From positions 930,001 through 994,000 of the forward strand of contig NZ_JAMSHO010000001.1 of assembly GCF_040147005.1 (NCBI RefSeq): 64,000 nt of DNA, given 5' to 3'. Of this stretch, positions 8,530 to 17,260 are shown piece after piece. The number at the start of each line of letters is the position of its first letter. Positions within the stretch are counted from its first letter, which is position 1. This DNA is from Halomonas sp. H10-9-1 (GTDB taxonomy: Bacteria; Pseudomonadota; Gammaproteobacteria; Pseudomonadales; Halomonadaceae). Position numbers and translations under genes: made by a program. The notes under the pieces were generated by a model. That model ran no database searches. It was not told where the DNA came from and saw only the letters and a program-made list of their open reading frames with translations.

Positions 8530-9584
8530 TGACACACCCGACCCCGCCTGCCGAGAGCCCGGTCTGCCAGCTGCTGGAGCGCCAGGCCGCCGACTATCGC
8601 GGCTGGTGGTGGGTGGCCCCACCCCAGGATGCCTGGTTGGCGTCGGGGCAGGGGGTGGCCGTCAGCGCCGACCTGGCGCTGCGCCAGGCGTGGCAGGCCG
8701 CCGGGCGCGCGGCGCTCTCGCCCTTTGCGGCGGGATCCGCAGGTGATGTGGGTACGCCGGCCGGGGCGGTGCTGTTCTGGCCCAAGAGCCATGCCCTGGG
8801 CGAGTGGTGGCTGCTGTGGCTGTGCGCCACGCTACCCAAGGGCACGCCGCTGCAGCTAGTGGGTGAGAACCAGGGCGGCATCAGGCGGGTGCTCAAGGTG
8901 CTGGCGGCACTCGGGCTGGGCTGTCGCAAGCTCGACAGCGCGCGGCGCTGCTCGCTGTTCGAGACCCGCCTCGGGCGTGTCGGCATCGACCCCGATGCCG
9001 CCTGGACCACCTTCGATGCCGAGCTGGGCAGCGAGCGGCTGACCCTGACCAGCCATCCCGGGGTATTCGGCCACGGCAAGCTGGATGACGGCACCCGATT
9101 GCTGATCAAGACCCTGTCAGGAGAGGGGAGGGCGCCCATTGGTCTTGCGGGCGATGTCCTCGATCTGGGCTGCGGCGACGGCATCCTGGCCGCCTGGCTG
9201 GCGCGTCAGGGGGCAGGAGTCACCGCGGTGGATGTCAACGCCTTCGCGGTGGAGGCGACCCGGCGCAGCCTGGCGGCTAACCAACTCGCCGGCGAGGCCT
9301 TGTCTGGAGAAACGCTGGAGAGTGATGTCTTCTCGGCGCTGGATGGTCGGGTCTTCGATGCCATCGTCAGTAATCCGCCGTTCCACCAGGAGCGTGCCAT
9401 CGACTACGGGCCGGCGGCACGGTTGATCGGTGAGGCGCCGGAGCACCTGCGGCCTGGTGGCGCGCTGGTCATCGTAGCCAACGCCTTCCTGCCCTATCCC
9501 GACCTGCTCGAACGCGCCTTCGGCGGCTTCGAGATCCTCGCCGACGACCGCCGCTTCCGGGTCTACCGGGCGGTCAGGCGCTGA
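8529..9584 (+). CDS. rsmC: 16S rRNA m2G1207 methyltransferase RsmC
   Basis: The 351-residue protein has a degenerate N-terminal methyltransferase-like half and a catalytic C-terminal half with motif I DLGCGDGILAAWLA (about residues 211-224) and the NPPF motif (NPPFHQE) that marks guanine-N2 methyltransferases. RsmC methylates G1207 in the assembled 30S subunit. The length fits E. coli RsmC (343). The start chosen is the ATG sharing a base with the cmoM stop; the frame stays open further upstream, but only inside cmoM. Confidence 0.92.
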   Translation: MTHPTPPAESPVCQLLERQAADYRGWWWVAPPQDAWLASGQGVAVSADLALRQAWQAAGRAALSPFAAGSAGDVGTPAGAVLFWPKSHALGEWWLLWLCATLPKGTPLQLVGENQGGIRRVLKVLAALGLGCRKLDSARRCSLFETRLGRVGIDPDAAWTTFDAELGSERLTLTSHPGVFGHGKLDDGTRLLIKTLSGEGRAPIGLAGDVLDLGCGDGILAAWLARQGAGVTAVDVNAFAVEATRRSLAANQLAGEALSGETLESDVFSALDGRVFDAIVSNPPFHQERAIDYGPAARLIGEAPEHLRPGGALVIVANAFLPYPDLLERAFGGFEILADDRRFRVYRAVRR

Positions 9585-9596
9585 AAGGGCGGCCCC

Positions 9597-10136
9597 TCAC
9601 TGCGTCGGATCGCGGTAGTCGATCTGGGTGATGATCCAGGTGGTCTCGCCACCCGGGGCGGCTACCGTCACCTCCTCGTCGAGTGGCTTGCCCAGCAGCG
9701 CCTTGGCCAGGGGGGAATCGACACTGATCCAGCGCTTGTCCGGGGCGATCTCGTCGTGGCCGACGATGCGAACCTTCATCTCCTCGCCTTCCTCGTCCTC
9801 CAGGGTGACGAAGGCGCCGAAGTAGACCTTCCCGGTATCCGCCGGCAACCGATCCACCACCGTCAGCTCGTCGAGGCGCTTGGTCAGGTAGCGGATGCGC
9901 GCGATGACCCGGTTGAGCTCCTTCTTGTTGTAGGTGTAGTCGGCGTTCTCGGAGCGGTCGCCCAGGGCGGCGGCCTCGCCCACCTTGGCGGAGAGGGCGG
10001 GGCGCTTGACCCGCGAGAGATGGTCGAGGATGCCACGCAGCCGCTCGGCGCCCTCGGCGGTGATCAGGTTGCTCTTGGGCTCCTGGCGCGGGTCCTTGGC
10101 CGGATCGCGCCAGCGGGTCATGTTGCGGCCTTTCAT
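9597..10136 (-). CDS. greB: Transcription elongation factor GreB
   Basis: The 179-residue product has the N-terminal coiled coil of Gre factors with the acidic tip region GDRSENADYTYNKKELNR, then the FKBP-like domain (KRWISVDSPLAKALLGK). GreB binds the RNA polymerase secondary channel and stimulates cleavage of backtracked transcripts. The long basic N-terminus (MKGRNMTRWRDPAKDP) fits GreB rather than GreA. The ATG at 10136 has GAGGA just upstream. It is convergent with rsmC, only 12 bp from its stop. Confidence 0.93.
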   Translation of the reverse strand: MKGRNMTRWRDPAKDPRQEPKSNLITAEGAERLRGILDHLSRVKRPALSAKVGEAAALGDRSENADYTYNKKELNRVIARIRYLTKRLDELTVVDRLPADTGKVYFGAFVTLEDEEGEEMKVRIVGHDEIAPDKRWISVDSPLAKALLGKPLDEEVTVAAPGGETTWIITQIDYRDPTQ

Positions 10137-10272
10137 GGTATTCCTCGCTAGATTGCGTCTGGCGGGACCATACGCCATGCGCTCGGGGTGGCCAAGCCGC
10201 TGGCCAATCATTCAAACGTTCGTTACATTTCAGGGCGGGAGCACAATACCAACACCCCGAAGGAGATCCGAT

Positions 10273-10920
10273 ATGCCGCGTCGTCGTCTGCTGAATACCG
10301 CCATGGGCCTGGGGCTGAGCCTCGGTCTCGCCGTCCTGCCGCTGGCCGCTGCCCATGCCTGGGAGGCCCGCGTGGAGGGCATGAAGAACCACTGGGAACG
10401 CCTGATTACCGAGCAGCCCGAGGGGCAGCGCAGCGATGGCTTGAAGGCCCTGGCCGGCCAGGCCGAGCGGCTGGTGGCGGAGCACCCCGACGCGGCGGTG
10501 CCGCTGGTGTGGCAGGGCATCATCGAGGCCTCTTGGGCCCGCGAGCGCAGCGGCTTGGGGGCGCTCTCCAGCGCCAAGCGTGCCCGGGAGGCGCTGGAGC
10601 GCGCCGTCGAGCTCGATCCCCGGGGCCATAATGGTTCCGCCTACGTCACCCTGGGCGCCCTCTACGATCGCGTGCCGGGCGGGCTGATGGGTTTCGGTGA
10701 CAGCGCGACCGCCGAGGCGATGTTTCAGCAGGCGCTTTCGATTCGCCCCGACGGCATCGACGTCAACTTCTACTATGCCGCCTTCCTCGAGGAGGAGGGG
10801 CGCCTGGACGAGGCTCGCGAGCATGCCCGCCGGGCGGTGGAGGGCGAGGCCCGCCTCGATCGCCAGGCCTCCGACGAGGCGCTGCGCGAGCAGGCGCGCG
10901 AGATGCTCGCCCGGCTCTGA
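10273..10920 (+). CDS. Exported TPR-repeat protein of unknown role
   Basis: The 215-residue protein starts with a signal peptide (RRR then a hydrophobic run, likely cut after AHA near residue 28). TPR-like helices follow, for example ALERAVELDPRGHNGSAYVT and AEAMFQQALSIRPDGIDVNF. It may resemble the TPR periplasmic component (TatT) linked to some TRAP transporters, but no transporter genes are adjacent. AAGGAG sits eight bases before the ATG. It is divergent from greB and 71 bp upstream of nudF. A scaffolding role in the periplasm is inferred from the fold only. Confidence 0.75.
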   Translation: MPRRRLLNTAMGLGLSLGLAVLPLAAAHAWEARVEGMKNHWERLITEQPEGQRSDGLKALAGQAERLVAEHPDAAVPLVWQGIIEASWARERSGLGALSSAKRAREALERAVELDPRGHNGSAYVTLGALYDRVPGGLMGFGDSATAEAMFQQALSIRPDGIDVNFYYAAFLEEEGRLDEAREHARRAVEGEARLDRQASDEALREQAREMLARL

Positions 10921-10991
10921 CGCCGCGGCGGCGGTTGGCATCCACGCCTCGGGTCACGATAATGGGTGTCTTTGCGCCAGCGGAGGCCGCC

Positions 10992-11633
10992 ATGAGTGAC
11001 ACGCCAGAGGTACCCGGCCCGGCAACGGCGGCGCCTTACACCCGCGCCGATGTGGAACTGCTGGAGCGGCACTGCCTGCATCAGGGCTTCTTCCGGCTCG
11101 AGGAGCTGCGCCTGCGCCACCGCCTGTTCGAGGGAGGCTGGAGCCAGCCCATGGTGCGCGAGGTGCACCATCGCCACGATGCCGTGGGGGTGCTGCTCTA
11201 CGACCCCGAGCGCGACGCCGTGGCCCTGGTGGAGCAGTTCCGCGCCGGCGCCCTGGAGGACCCCGAATCGCCCTGGAAGCTCGAGGTGGTGGCGGGGCTC
11301 GTCGAGCGTGGCGAGAGCACCGCCGAGGTGGCGCGCCGTGAGGCGCTGGAGGAGGCCGGCTGCGAGGTGGGCGAGCTCATCGAGCTTCACACCTACTACC
11401 CGAGCCCCGGGGCCTGCGACGAGCGGGTCACCCTCTACTGCGGCCTGATCGACAGCCAGGGCCTCGGTGGGGTGCATGGCCTCGACGAGGAGCACGAGGA
11501 CATCCGCGTGCATGTGCTGCCGTTTGCGCGGGCCTGGGAACTCCTGCAGGCTGGACGACTCGACAATGCCATGTGTCTGATCGCCTTCCACTGGCTGGCG
11601 GGCGAGCGGGCCTCATTGCGAGCGAGGAGGTAG
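10992..11633 (+). CDS. nudF: ADP-ribose pyrophosphatase (Nudix hydrolase NudF)
   Basis: The 213-residue product carries a full Nudix box, starting GLVERGE and continuing through REALEEAGCEV, which matches GX5EX7REUXEEXGU. NudF splits ADP-ribose to AMP and ribose-5-phosphate. The conserved partner genes yqiB and cpdA follow, as in E. coli. The ATG at 10992 is used because CGGAGG precedes it; the frame extends 19 codons upstream without a good site. The yqiB start is one base past its stop. Confidence 0.92.
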   Translation: MSDTPEVPGPATAAPYTRADVELLERHCLHQGFFRLEELRLRHRLFEGGWSQPMVREVHHRHDAVGVLLYDPERDAVALVEQFRAGALEDPESPWKLEVVAGLVERGESTAEVARREALEEAGCEVGELIELHTYYPSPGACDERVTLYCGLIDSQGLGGVHGLDEEHEDIRVHVLPFARAWELLQAGRLDNAMCLIAFHWLAGERASLRARR

Positions 11634-11634
11634 C

Positions 11635-12084
11635 GTGCCGAACAGAAACGCCTATGTGACCGACCTCAAGAGCCTGCAGGGCGAGTGCAGCGTCAACTAC
11701 CTGCGGCTTGTGCGCCTGATGGGCGAGCTGGAGCCGGGCGAGACCCGTGAGGTGGAGCTGGTGAGCCATGGCCGCCGGGTGGGCGAGCTGTGTCTCAAGC
11801 TCCAGGAGCGTGCGCCCTATACCAGCATCGTGCGCGTCTCCCAGCGCGGCATCCTCGACGACTACCTCGAGACGCCACGCATGCGGGTGCACCTCTACCA
11901 CGACGTGCGCATGGCCGAGGTGACCGACTTCCAGCGCCAGCGCCACTTCCACGGTCGCTACCGCTATCCCAATGCCCAGATGCACCAGCCAGACGAGAAG
12001 CTTCAGCTCAACCGCTTCCTCGGCGAGTGGCTGGAGCATGGCCTGGCCCACGGCCACTCCCTGGACCTGCCCGAGCTTCCCTGA
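11635..12084 (+). CDS. yqiB: DUF1249 family protein YqiB
   Basis: The 149-residue soluble protein matches the YqiB family in length and in conserved stretches such as NYLRLVRLMG, YTSIVRVSQ, RMRVHLYHDVRMAEV and NAQMHQPDEKLQLNRFLGEW. No catalytic motif is visible and the function is unknown. It starts with GTG one base after the nudF stop, with GAGGAGG upstream, so it is co-translated with nudF. In many gammaproteobacteria it sits between nudF and cpdA, as here. Confidence 0.88.
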   Translation: MPNRNAYVTDLKSLQGECSVNYLRLVRLMGELEPGETREVELVSHGRRVGELCLKLQERAPYTSIVRVSQRGILDDYLETPRMRVHLYHDVRMAEVTDFQRQRHFHGRYRYPNAQMHQPDEKLQLNRFLGEWLEHGLAHGHSLDLPELP

Positions 12085-12184
12085 CTGAAGCCCTGAAGCG
12101 CTGCCCTGAAACATCGCCTCAAGCGTCGCCGCGAAACTGCCTCCCGGATTCACCCCGAGCCATTGATGCCCCCGGAGTCCTGCC

Positions 12185-12931
12185 ATGCCCCGCCTGATCC
12201 AGATCAGCGACTGTCACCTGTGTGCCGACCCTCGGGCCCGCGGCCGGCGCGGTGTTCCGCTGCGCCAGCTGGAGGCGGTGGTGGCGGCCGTCAACCATGA
12301 GCGGCCGGATCGGGTGCTGGTTACCGGGGACATCAGCAACGACGACAGCCCTGCCTCCTACGCCCTGGCCAGGCGCACCCTGGACGCCCTCGAGGCCCCC
12401 TGGGAGTGGTTGCCCGGCAATCACGATGTGATCGAACCCATGGCCGCCACCCGGCCGTTGCCGGCGGAGCTGACACTCGGCAACTGGCGCATCCTGCTGC
12501 TCGATACCCACCTGCCCGGCAAGCCCCATGGCGAGCTTGGCGCGGCGGCCCTGGAGGCGCTGGCCCGGCGCCTAGCCGCAGACCCGGTGCGGCCGGTGCT
12601 GATCGCCATGCACCATCCACCCCTGGAAGTGGGCTCCGCCTGGCTGGATGCCATCGGCCTGCGGCATGCCGAGGCGTTCTGGGAGACCCTGGCACCCTTT
12701 ACCGGGGTGCAGGCGATCCTCTGCGGGCATATCCACCAGGCCTTCGTGGGCCGCCATGCAGCGGGAGAGCGCGAGATCATGGTCTACGGCTGCCCCTCCA
12801 CCATCGACCCCTTCCTGCCGGGCAGCGAAGATTTTGCCGTCGACCCGGTCGCCCGACCCGGCTATCGCGTCGTCGACCTGGACGGCGTGGGCCTTGCGAC
12901 CCGGGTAGAACGGGTCGATATCCATAGATAA
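12185..12931 (+). CDS. cpdA: 3',5'-cyclic-AMP phosphodiesterase CpdA
   Basis: The 248-residue class III phosphodiesterase shows the metallophosphoesterase metal ligands in order: DCH (9-11), GD in VTGDIS, GNHD, MHHPP and GHIHQAF. It hydrolyses cAMP to AMP and so tunes CRP-dependent genes. It lies 100 bp after yqiB, completing the nudF-yqiB-cpdA set. The length is slightly shorter than the E. coli protein (275). Confidence 0.9.
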   Translation: MPRLIQISDCHLCADPRARGRRGVPLRQLEAVVAAVNHERPDRVLVTGDISNDDSPASYALARRTLDALEAPWEWLPGNHDVIEPMAATRPLPAELTLGNWRILLLDTHLPGKPHGELGAAALEALARRLAADPVRPVLIAMHHPPLEVGSAWLDAIGLRHAEAFWETLAPFTGVQAILCGHIHQAFVGRHAAGEREIMVYGCPSTIDPFLPGSEDFAVDPVARPGYRVVDLDGVGLATRVERVDIHR

Positions 12932-13043
12932 GTTATAAAAAGATAGATATTAATTCTTTTGGGTTATTATTGGGTCGGCGTTACCCTGCTTGGCATCGAC
13001 ATGTTTCACGTCATCTTTGCCACGTCATGCGAGGTAGCCAGCC
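12932..13043 (+). promoter_or_regulatory. Likely promoter region of cysDN
   Basis: This gap opens with about 40 bases of very A/T-rich DNA (12929-12970), in sharp contrast to the flanking genes, including ATAAAAAGATAGATATTAAT. Such a tract upstream of cysD fits a sigma70 promoter with an activator (CysB-type) site, but no exact CysB consensus can be assigned by eye. Confidence 0.4.
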
Positions 13044-14009
13044 ATGACCCTTCTTCAAGCTCCCCAGCGTGCGGCGTCGCCCGCGACAGGTGTCACCGCG
13101 CCCGACCCACGGCGGCTCACCCACCTCAAGCAGCTCGAGGCGGAATCGATCCATATCATCCGCGAGGTGGTGGCCGAGTTCGCCAACCCGGTGATGCTCT
13201 ACTCCATCGGCAAGGACTCGGCGGTGATGCTGCACCTGGCCCGCAAGGCCTTCTATCCGGGCCCGCCACCCTTTCCGCTGCTCCATGTGGACACCACCTG
13301 GAAGTTTCGCGAGATGATCGCCTTCCGTGACCGCATGGCGAAGGAGGCGGGCATGGAACTGCTGGTGCACACCAACGAGGAGGGGCGCGCCGCGGGCATC
13401 AACCCCTTCGACCACGGCTCCAGCGGCTATACCGACGTGATGAAGACCCAGGCCCTCAAGCAGGCCCTGGACAAGTACGGCTTCGATGCCGCCTTCGGCG
13501 GGGCGCGTCGCGACGAGGAGGCGAGCCGCGCCAAGGAGCGAGTGTTCTCCTTCCGCGACCGCTTCCATCGCTGGGATCCCAAGAACCAGCGCCCCGAGCT
13601 CTGGAACCTCTACAACGCCCGGGTCAACAAGGGCGAGTCGATCCGCGCCTTCCCGCTCTCCAACTGGACCGAGCTGGACATCTGGCAGTACATCTACCTG
13701 GAGGGCATTCCCATCGTGCCCCTCTACCACGCCGCGCCGCGTCCGGTGGTGGAGCGTGACGGCATGTTGATCATGGTCGACGACGAGCGCCTGCCGCTGG
13801 CGGCGGACGAGGTGCCCGAGGAGAAGTGGGTGCGCTTCCGTACCCTGGGCTGCTACCCGCTCACCGGGGCGGTGGAGTCGACGGCTGCCTCCCTGCCCGA
13901 GATCATCCAGGAGATGCTGCTGACCCGCACCAGTGAGCGCAGCGGCCGCGCCATCGACCACGACCAGGCCGGCTCCATGGAGAAGAAGAAGCGCGAGGGC
14001 TATTTCTGA
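13044..14009 (+). CDS. cysD: Sulfate adenylyltransferase subunit 2 (CysD)
   Basis: The 321-residue PP-loop ATPase has the SxGKDS motif ([13 protein letters not shown]) and the family stretch [15 protein letters not shown]. With the GTPase CysN it makes adenosine 5'-phosphosulfate from sulfate and ATP, the first step of sulfate activation. The C-terminus keeps the conserved [20 protein letters not shown]. The stop overlaps the cysN start by one base (TGATG), so the subunits are produced in a coupled way. Confidence 0.97.
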   Translation: MTLLQAPQRAASPATGVTAPDPRRLTHLKQLEAESIHIIREVVAEFANPVMLYSIGKDSAVMLHLARKAFYPGPPPFPLLHVDTTWKFREMIAFRDRMAKEAGMELLVHTNEEGRAAGINPFDHGSSGYTDVMKTQALKQALDKYGFDAAFGGARRDEEASRAKERVFSFRDRFHRWDPKNQRPELWNLYNARVNKGESIRAFPLSNWTELDIWQYIYLEGIPIVPLYHAAPRPVVERDGMLIMVDDERLPLAADEVPEEKWVRFRTLGCYPLTGAVESTAASLPEIIQEMLLTRTSERSGRAIDHDQAGSMEKKKREGYF

Positions 14010-15454
14010 TGTCACACCAATCGACACTGATCGCCGACAACATCGAGCAGTACCTGCACGAGCACGAGAACAAGGACCTGCTGCGCTTCATCACCTGCGG
14101 CAGCGTCGATGACGGCAAGTCGACCCTGATCGGCCGGCTGCTGCACGACTCCAAGATGATCTTCGACGACCAGTTGGCGGCGATCACCCAGGCCTCGAAG
14201 AAGAGCGGGACCACCGGCGAGGAGGTTGACCTGGCGCTGCTGGTCGACGGCCTGCAGTCCGAGCGCGAGCAGGGCATCACCATCGACGTGGCCTACCGCT
14301 TCTTCTCCACCGACCGGCGCAAGTTCATCATCGCCGACACCCCGGGCCACGAGCAGTACACCCGCAACATGGCCACCGGCGCCTCCAATGCGAGCCTCGC
14401 CATCATCCTGATCGACGCACGCCACGGCGTACAGACCCAGACCCGCCGGCACAGCTTCATCGCCGACCTGCTGGGCATCCAGCACCTGGTGGTGGCGGTC
14501 AACAAGCTCGACCTGGTGGACTACTCCGAGGCGCGCTTCGAGGAGATCGTCGCCGAGTACCAGGCGATCGCCGAGAAGCTCTCCGCCCGGGACATCCGCT
14601 GCGTGCCGATCTCGGCCCTCAAGGGCGACAACGTGGTCAATCGAAGCGAGGCCATGCCCTGGTACACGGTCGACGGGAAGCCGGGGCCGACGCTGCTCGA
14701 GCTGCTGGAGACGGTGGAGGTGAGCCGCGACCGCAACCTCAGCGACCTGCGCCTGCCGGTGCAGATCGTCAACCGTCCCGACCTCGATTTCCGCGGCTAT
14801 GCCGGCACCCTGGAGGCGGGATTGCTGCGCCCCGGCCAGGCGGTCAAGGTGCTGCCTTCGGGCAAGCGCTCCACGGTCGAGCGCATCGTCACCTGGGAAG
14901 GCGACCTGGAGGAGGCCTTTCCCGGCCAGGCGATCACCGTGACCCTGGCCGATGAGCTCGATATCTCCCGCGGCGACTGGATCGTCGCCGATGATGCCGA
15001 GGTGGCGCTCTCCCACGCCTTCGAGGCGGATATCGTGTGGATGCACGAGGAGTCCCTCGCGCCCGGGCGTCAGGTCGACATCCGCCTGGCGGGACGCTCG
15101 GTGGCGGGGCAGGTGAGCGCCATCGACTATCAGGTGGACGTCAACACCCTGGAGCGTCACCCTGCCGAGAATCTCGAGCTCAACGCCATCGCCCGCTGCC
15201 GGGTGACGCTCACCGCCGAGGTGCCACTGGATGAGTATGCGCGCAGCCCCGGCACCGGCAGCTTCATCGTCATCGACCGGCTGACCAACGTCACCGTGGG
15301 GGCGGGGATGATCCGCTCCATCGTGGAGGGTGAGGGCGAGCCGGCGAGCGCCACCGAGGTGGACTGGGCCGGTTTCGAGGTCGAGCTCAACGCCCTGGTG
15401 CGCAAGTACTTCCCGCACTGGGAAGCCAAGGACCTGCGCGAGCTGCTGCGTTAA
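14009..15454 (+). CDS. cysN: Sulfate adenylyltransferase subunit 1, GTPase (CysN)
   Basis: The 481-residue translation-factor-like GTPase has G1 [11 protein letters not shown]3 DTPGHEQY and G4 NKLD, followed by EF-Tu-like beta-barrel domains. GTP hydrolysis drives APS formation by CysD. It ends without the APS kinase (CysC) domain fused in some species, so APS kinase must be encoded elsewhere. A palindromic repeat (15481-15578) follows closely. Confidence 0.97.
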   Translation: MSHQSTLIADNIEQYLHEHENKDLLRFITCGSVDDGKSTLIGRLLHDSKMIFDDQLAAITQASKKSGTTGEEVDLALLVDGLQSEREQGITIDVAYRFFSTDRRKFIIADTPGHEQYTRNMATGASNASLAIILIDARHGVQTQTRRHSFIADLLGIQHLVVAVNKLDLVDYSEARFEEIVAEYQAIAEKLSARDIRCVPISALKGDNVVNRSEAMPWYTVDGKPGPTLLELLETVEVSRDRNLSDLRLPVQIVNRPDLDFRGYAGTLEAGLLRPGQAVKVLPSGKRSTVERIVTWEGDLEEAFPGQAITVTLADELDISRGDWIVADDAEVALSHAFEADIVWMHEESLAPGRQVDIRLAGRSVAGQVSAIDYQVDVNTLERHPAENLELNAIARCRVTLTAEVPLDEYARSPGTGSFIVIDRLTNVTVGAGMIRSIVEGEGEPASATEVDWAGFEVELNALVRKYFPHWEAKDLRELLR

Positions 15455-15480
15455 TGTCCTGCATGTCCCGCTTAAGGAGA

Positions 15481-15578
15481 CCCGGGGGCAGGTCGTAGAG
15501 GGGGTCCTATGCCATGGATGGCATCGGTAGCGTACATGGAGGTATTTACAGCGCCCCCTTGAGACCTGTCGCCGGGGG
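15481..15578. repeat. ~100-bp intergenic palindromic repeat, copy A
   Basis: Copy A of a family seen at five loci in this window. The ends are near inverted (GGGGGCAGGTC and GACCTGTCGCC), inner arms are GAGGGGGTCC and GCGCCCCCT, and the centre has its own small palindrome ATGCCATGGATGGCAT. The right centre differs from copy D after GGTAGC. Its position 27 bp after cysN and the strong pairing make it a possible terminator or RNA-stability element. It is a close relative of the two copies that hold IS insertions. Confidence 0.85.
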
Positions 15579-15662
15579 TGCTCCGTGTGACTGGCTCGCG
15601 AAGGAAACCGGCTCTGGTAGGCTGTGTCCAAAGCGTCACAGTCGCCCCGGAGCCCACCCTCG

Positions 15663-16337
15663 ATGATCGTTCTCGGCATTGCCCTGCTGCTGGCCCTCTT
15701 CCTGTTGCCCAACGTCTGGGCCCAATGGGTGCTCAAGCGCCACGCCCGCGGCCGCGACGACTACCCCGGCACCGGGGCGGAGCTGGCCGACCACCTGCTG
15801 CGCCGGCTGGGCATCGAGGGGGTCAAGGTGGAGCCCACTGAGCAGGGCGACCACTACGACCCCGCGGCGCGCCGGGTACGGCTCTCGCCGGCGGTCTACG
15901 CTGGACGCTCGCTTACCGCGGTGACGGTGGCGGCCCACGAGGTCGGCCACGCCATCCAGCACCATCGGGGCTATGCGCCGCTGCTGGCGCGTTCGCGGCT
16001 GGTGGCTGTGGCCCAGAAGGCCGAGAAGCTCGGAGCGCTGTTGATGATGGCGGCTCCGTTCCTGTTCCTGCTCACCCGCCTGCCCGGCGGACTCGCCATC
16101 GTCGTGGTCGCGGCGGTGATCAGCTTCGGCACCGCCGCGCTGGTCCACCTGGTGACCCTGCCGGTGGAGTTCGACGCCAGCTTCCAGCGCGCCCTGCCGC
16201 TGCTCAAGGAGTACATCCCGCCGGGCGACATGGCCGCTGCCCGGCATGTGCTGACCGCCTGTGCCTTCACCTACGTGGCGGCGTCACTCTCGAGCATTCT
16301 CAACCTGGGGCGCTGGCTGGTGATCCTCAGGCGTTAG
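15663..16337 (+). CDS. Membrane-bound neutral zinc metallopeptidase (YugP-like)
   Basis: The 224-residue protein starts with a membrane helix (IVLGIALLLALFLL) and carries the HExxH zinc site as HEVGH in VAAHEVGHAIQHH, followed by two more hydrophobic segments. This order matches the PF04298 putative zinc peptidase family (YugP-like). The substrate is unknown; a membrane-quality-control role is often assumed. The ATG at 15663 gives the N-terminus typical of the family; an upstream ATG at 15624 in the same frame would add 13 polar residues. Confidence 0.85.
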   Translation: MIVLGIALLLALFLLPNVWAQWVLKRHARGRDDYPGTGAELADHLLRRLGIEGVKVEPTEQGDHYDPAARRVRLSPAVYAGRSLTAVTVAAHEVGHAIQHHRGYAPLLARSRLVAVAQKAEKLGALLMMAAPFLFLLTRLPGGLAIVVVAAVISFGTAALVHLVTLPVEFDASFQRALPLLKEYIPPGDMAAARHVLTACAFTYVAASLSSILNLGRWLVILRR

Positions 16338-16369
16338 GCTGTGATCAGGTTGACGTGAGGAGAGCCTCG

Positions 16370-16612
16370 ATGCCCACACTGTTGCGCGAAGGGTCGTATC
16401 GTTTTTTCTTCTATAGCGATGAAGGCGATCCTCGAGAGCCACCACACGTTCACGTGACTGCCGGCGAACAGGTTGCGAAGTTCTGGCTGGAGCCCGTTGA
16501 GCTACAATCTAGCAAGCGTTTGCGTGCCCATGAGATCAACCAGTTACAAAAGCTGGTGGAGCGGCACCGAGAGGAGTTCCTGGAGGCATGGTATGCACAC
16601 TTTGAACCTTGA
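16370..16612 (+). CDS. DUF4160 family protein (possible toxin-antitoxin partner)
   Basis: The 80-residue protein starts MPTLLREGSYRFFFYS and contains EPPHVHV, the hallmark of DUF4160. GTGAGGAG lies ahead of the ATG. Its 3' end overlaps the next gene by 20 bp. DUF4160 and DUF2442 genes are often found as a coupled pair in mobile or variable regions, and have been proposed as a toxin-antitoxin-like module; this is not proven. Its GC content is clearly below that of its neighbours, in keeping with transfer. Confidence 0.85.
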   Translation: MPTLLREGSYRFFFYSDEGDPREPPHVHVTAGEQVAKFWLEPVELQSSKRLRAHEINQLQKLVERHREEFLEAWYAHFEP

Positions 16613-16868
16613 GTCCGAACCGATTGCCGTCGATGTGAAATTCACCGCGGATGCCTTCCACGTCACACTCGAAGATGGTCGGGAACTGTCGATTCCGCTG
16701 GCCTGGTTCCCTCGACTGCTGCATGCCGCACCCGAGCAGCGTGCGCAGTGGGAGCTGATCGGACGGGGCGAGGGGCTGCATTGGGAAGCCCTGGATGAAG
16801 ATATCTCCGTAGCTGGGCTGCTCGCTGGGCGTGGTGACCAGACGCGACGGAGCAAGCCGGCCGCTTGA
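16593..16868 (+). CDS. DUF2442 family protein (partner of the DUF4160 gene)
   Basis: The 91-residue product contains the DUF2442 pattern: an N-terminal beta-rich part (VDVKFTADAFHVTLEDGREL), then SIPLAWFPRLLHAAPEQRAQW and GEGLHWEALDEDISVAGLL. It resembles a small antitoxin-like DNA-binding protein; the role is unproven. It starts inside the DUF4160 gene, so the two are translationally linked. A long hairpin (16881-16914) follows its stop. Confidence 0.85.
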   Translation: MHTLNLESEPIAVDVKFTADAFHVTLEDGRELSIPLAWFPRLLHAAPEQRAQWELIGRGEGLHWEALDEDISVAGLLAGRGDQTRRSKPAA

Positions 16869-16880
16869 AAGGCGGTAAGA

Positions 16881-16914
16881 ACGCAGAAACCGCTCCGAGG
16901 AGCGGCTTCTGCGT
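16881..16914. terminator. Bidirectional hairpin between DUF2442 and glsB-like genes
   Basis: ACGCAGAA pairs with TTCTGCGT, and inside it CCGCTC pairs with GAGCGG around the loop CGAG, with a single A-C mismatch between the two stems. It lies between convergent genes and probably ends both transcripts; there is no long T tract. Confidence 0.6.
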
Positions 16915-16940
16915 GTCTGCCCAGGGTGCTGGCCTACGCA

Positions 16941-17189
16941 TCACTTCCTGATCATGCGGTAGGCGAACAGCAGCACCAGGGCACCGAGGATGGCGGTGAC
17001 GAAGCTGCCCAGGCTGAAGTCGCCCATGCTGCCCATGCCGACCATCGAGCCCAGCCAGCCGCCCACGAAGGCGCCGCCGATGCCGATCAGGATGGTGACG
17101 ATGATGCCACCGGGGTCCTTGCCGGGCATGATCCACTTGGCGAGGACACCGGCGATCAGTCCGAACAGAATCCATGCGAGTACGCCCAT
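16941..17189 (-). CDS. GlsB/YeaQ/YmgE family stress-associated membrane protein
   Basis: The 82-residue, very hydrophobic protein has three glycine-rich transmembrane segments. It shows the family pattern MGVLAWILFGLIAGVLAKW, GKDPGGIIVTILIGIGGAFV and GSFVTAILGALVLL, matching the transglycosylase-associated (YeaQ/YmgE) family. Members are induced by stress in several bacteria but have no defined biochemical role. AAGGAG precedes the ATG by seven bases. It is 71 bp downstream of cmoB on the same strand. Confidence 0.9.
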   Translation of the reverse strand: MGVLAWILFGLIAGVLAKWIMPGKDPGGIIVTILIGIGGAFVGGWLGSMVGMGSMGDFSLGSFVTAILGALVLLFAYRMIRK

Positions 17190-17260
17190 GTTGGCACTCC
17201 TTGCTTGGGGAAGGGAGTAGCGAGTCTGCCATATTTTGCAGTCCAACCCTAATCCCGTGG

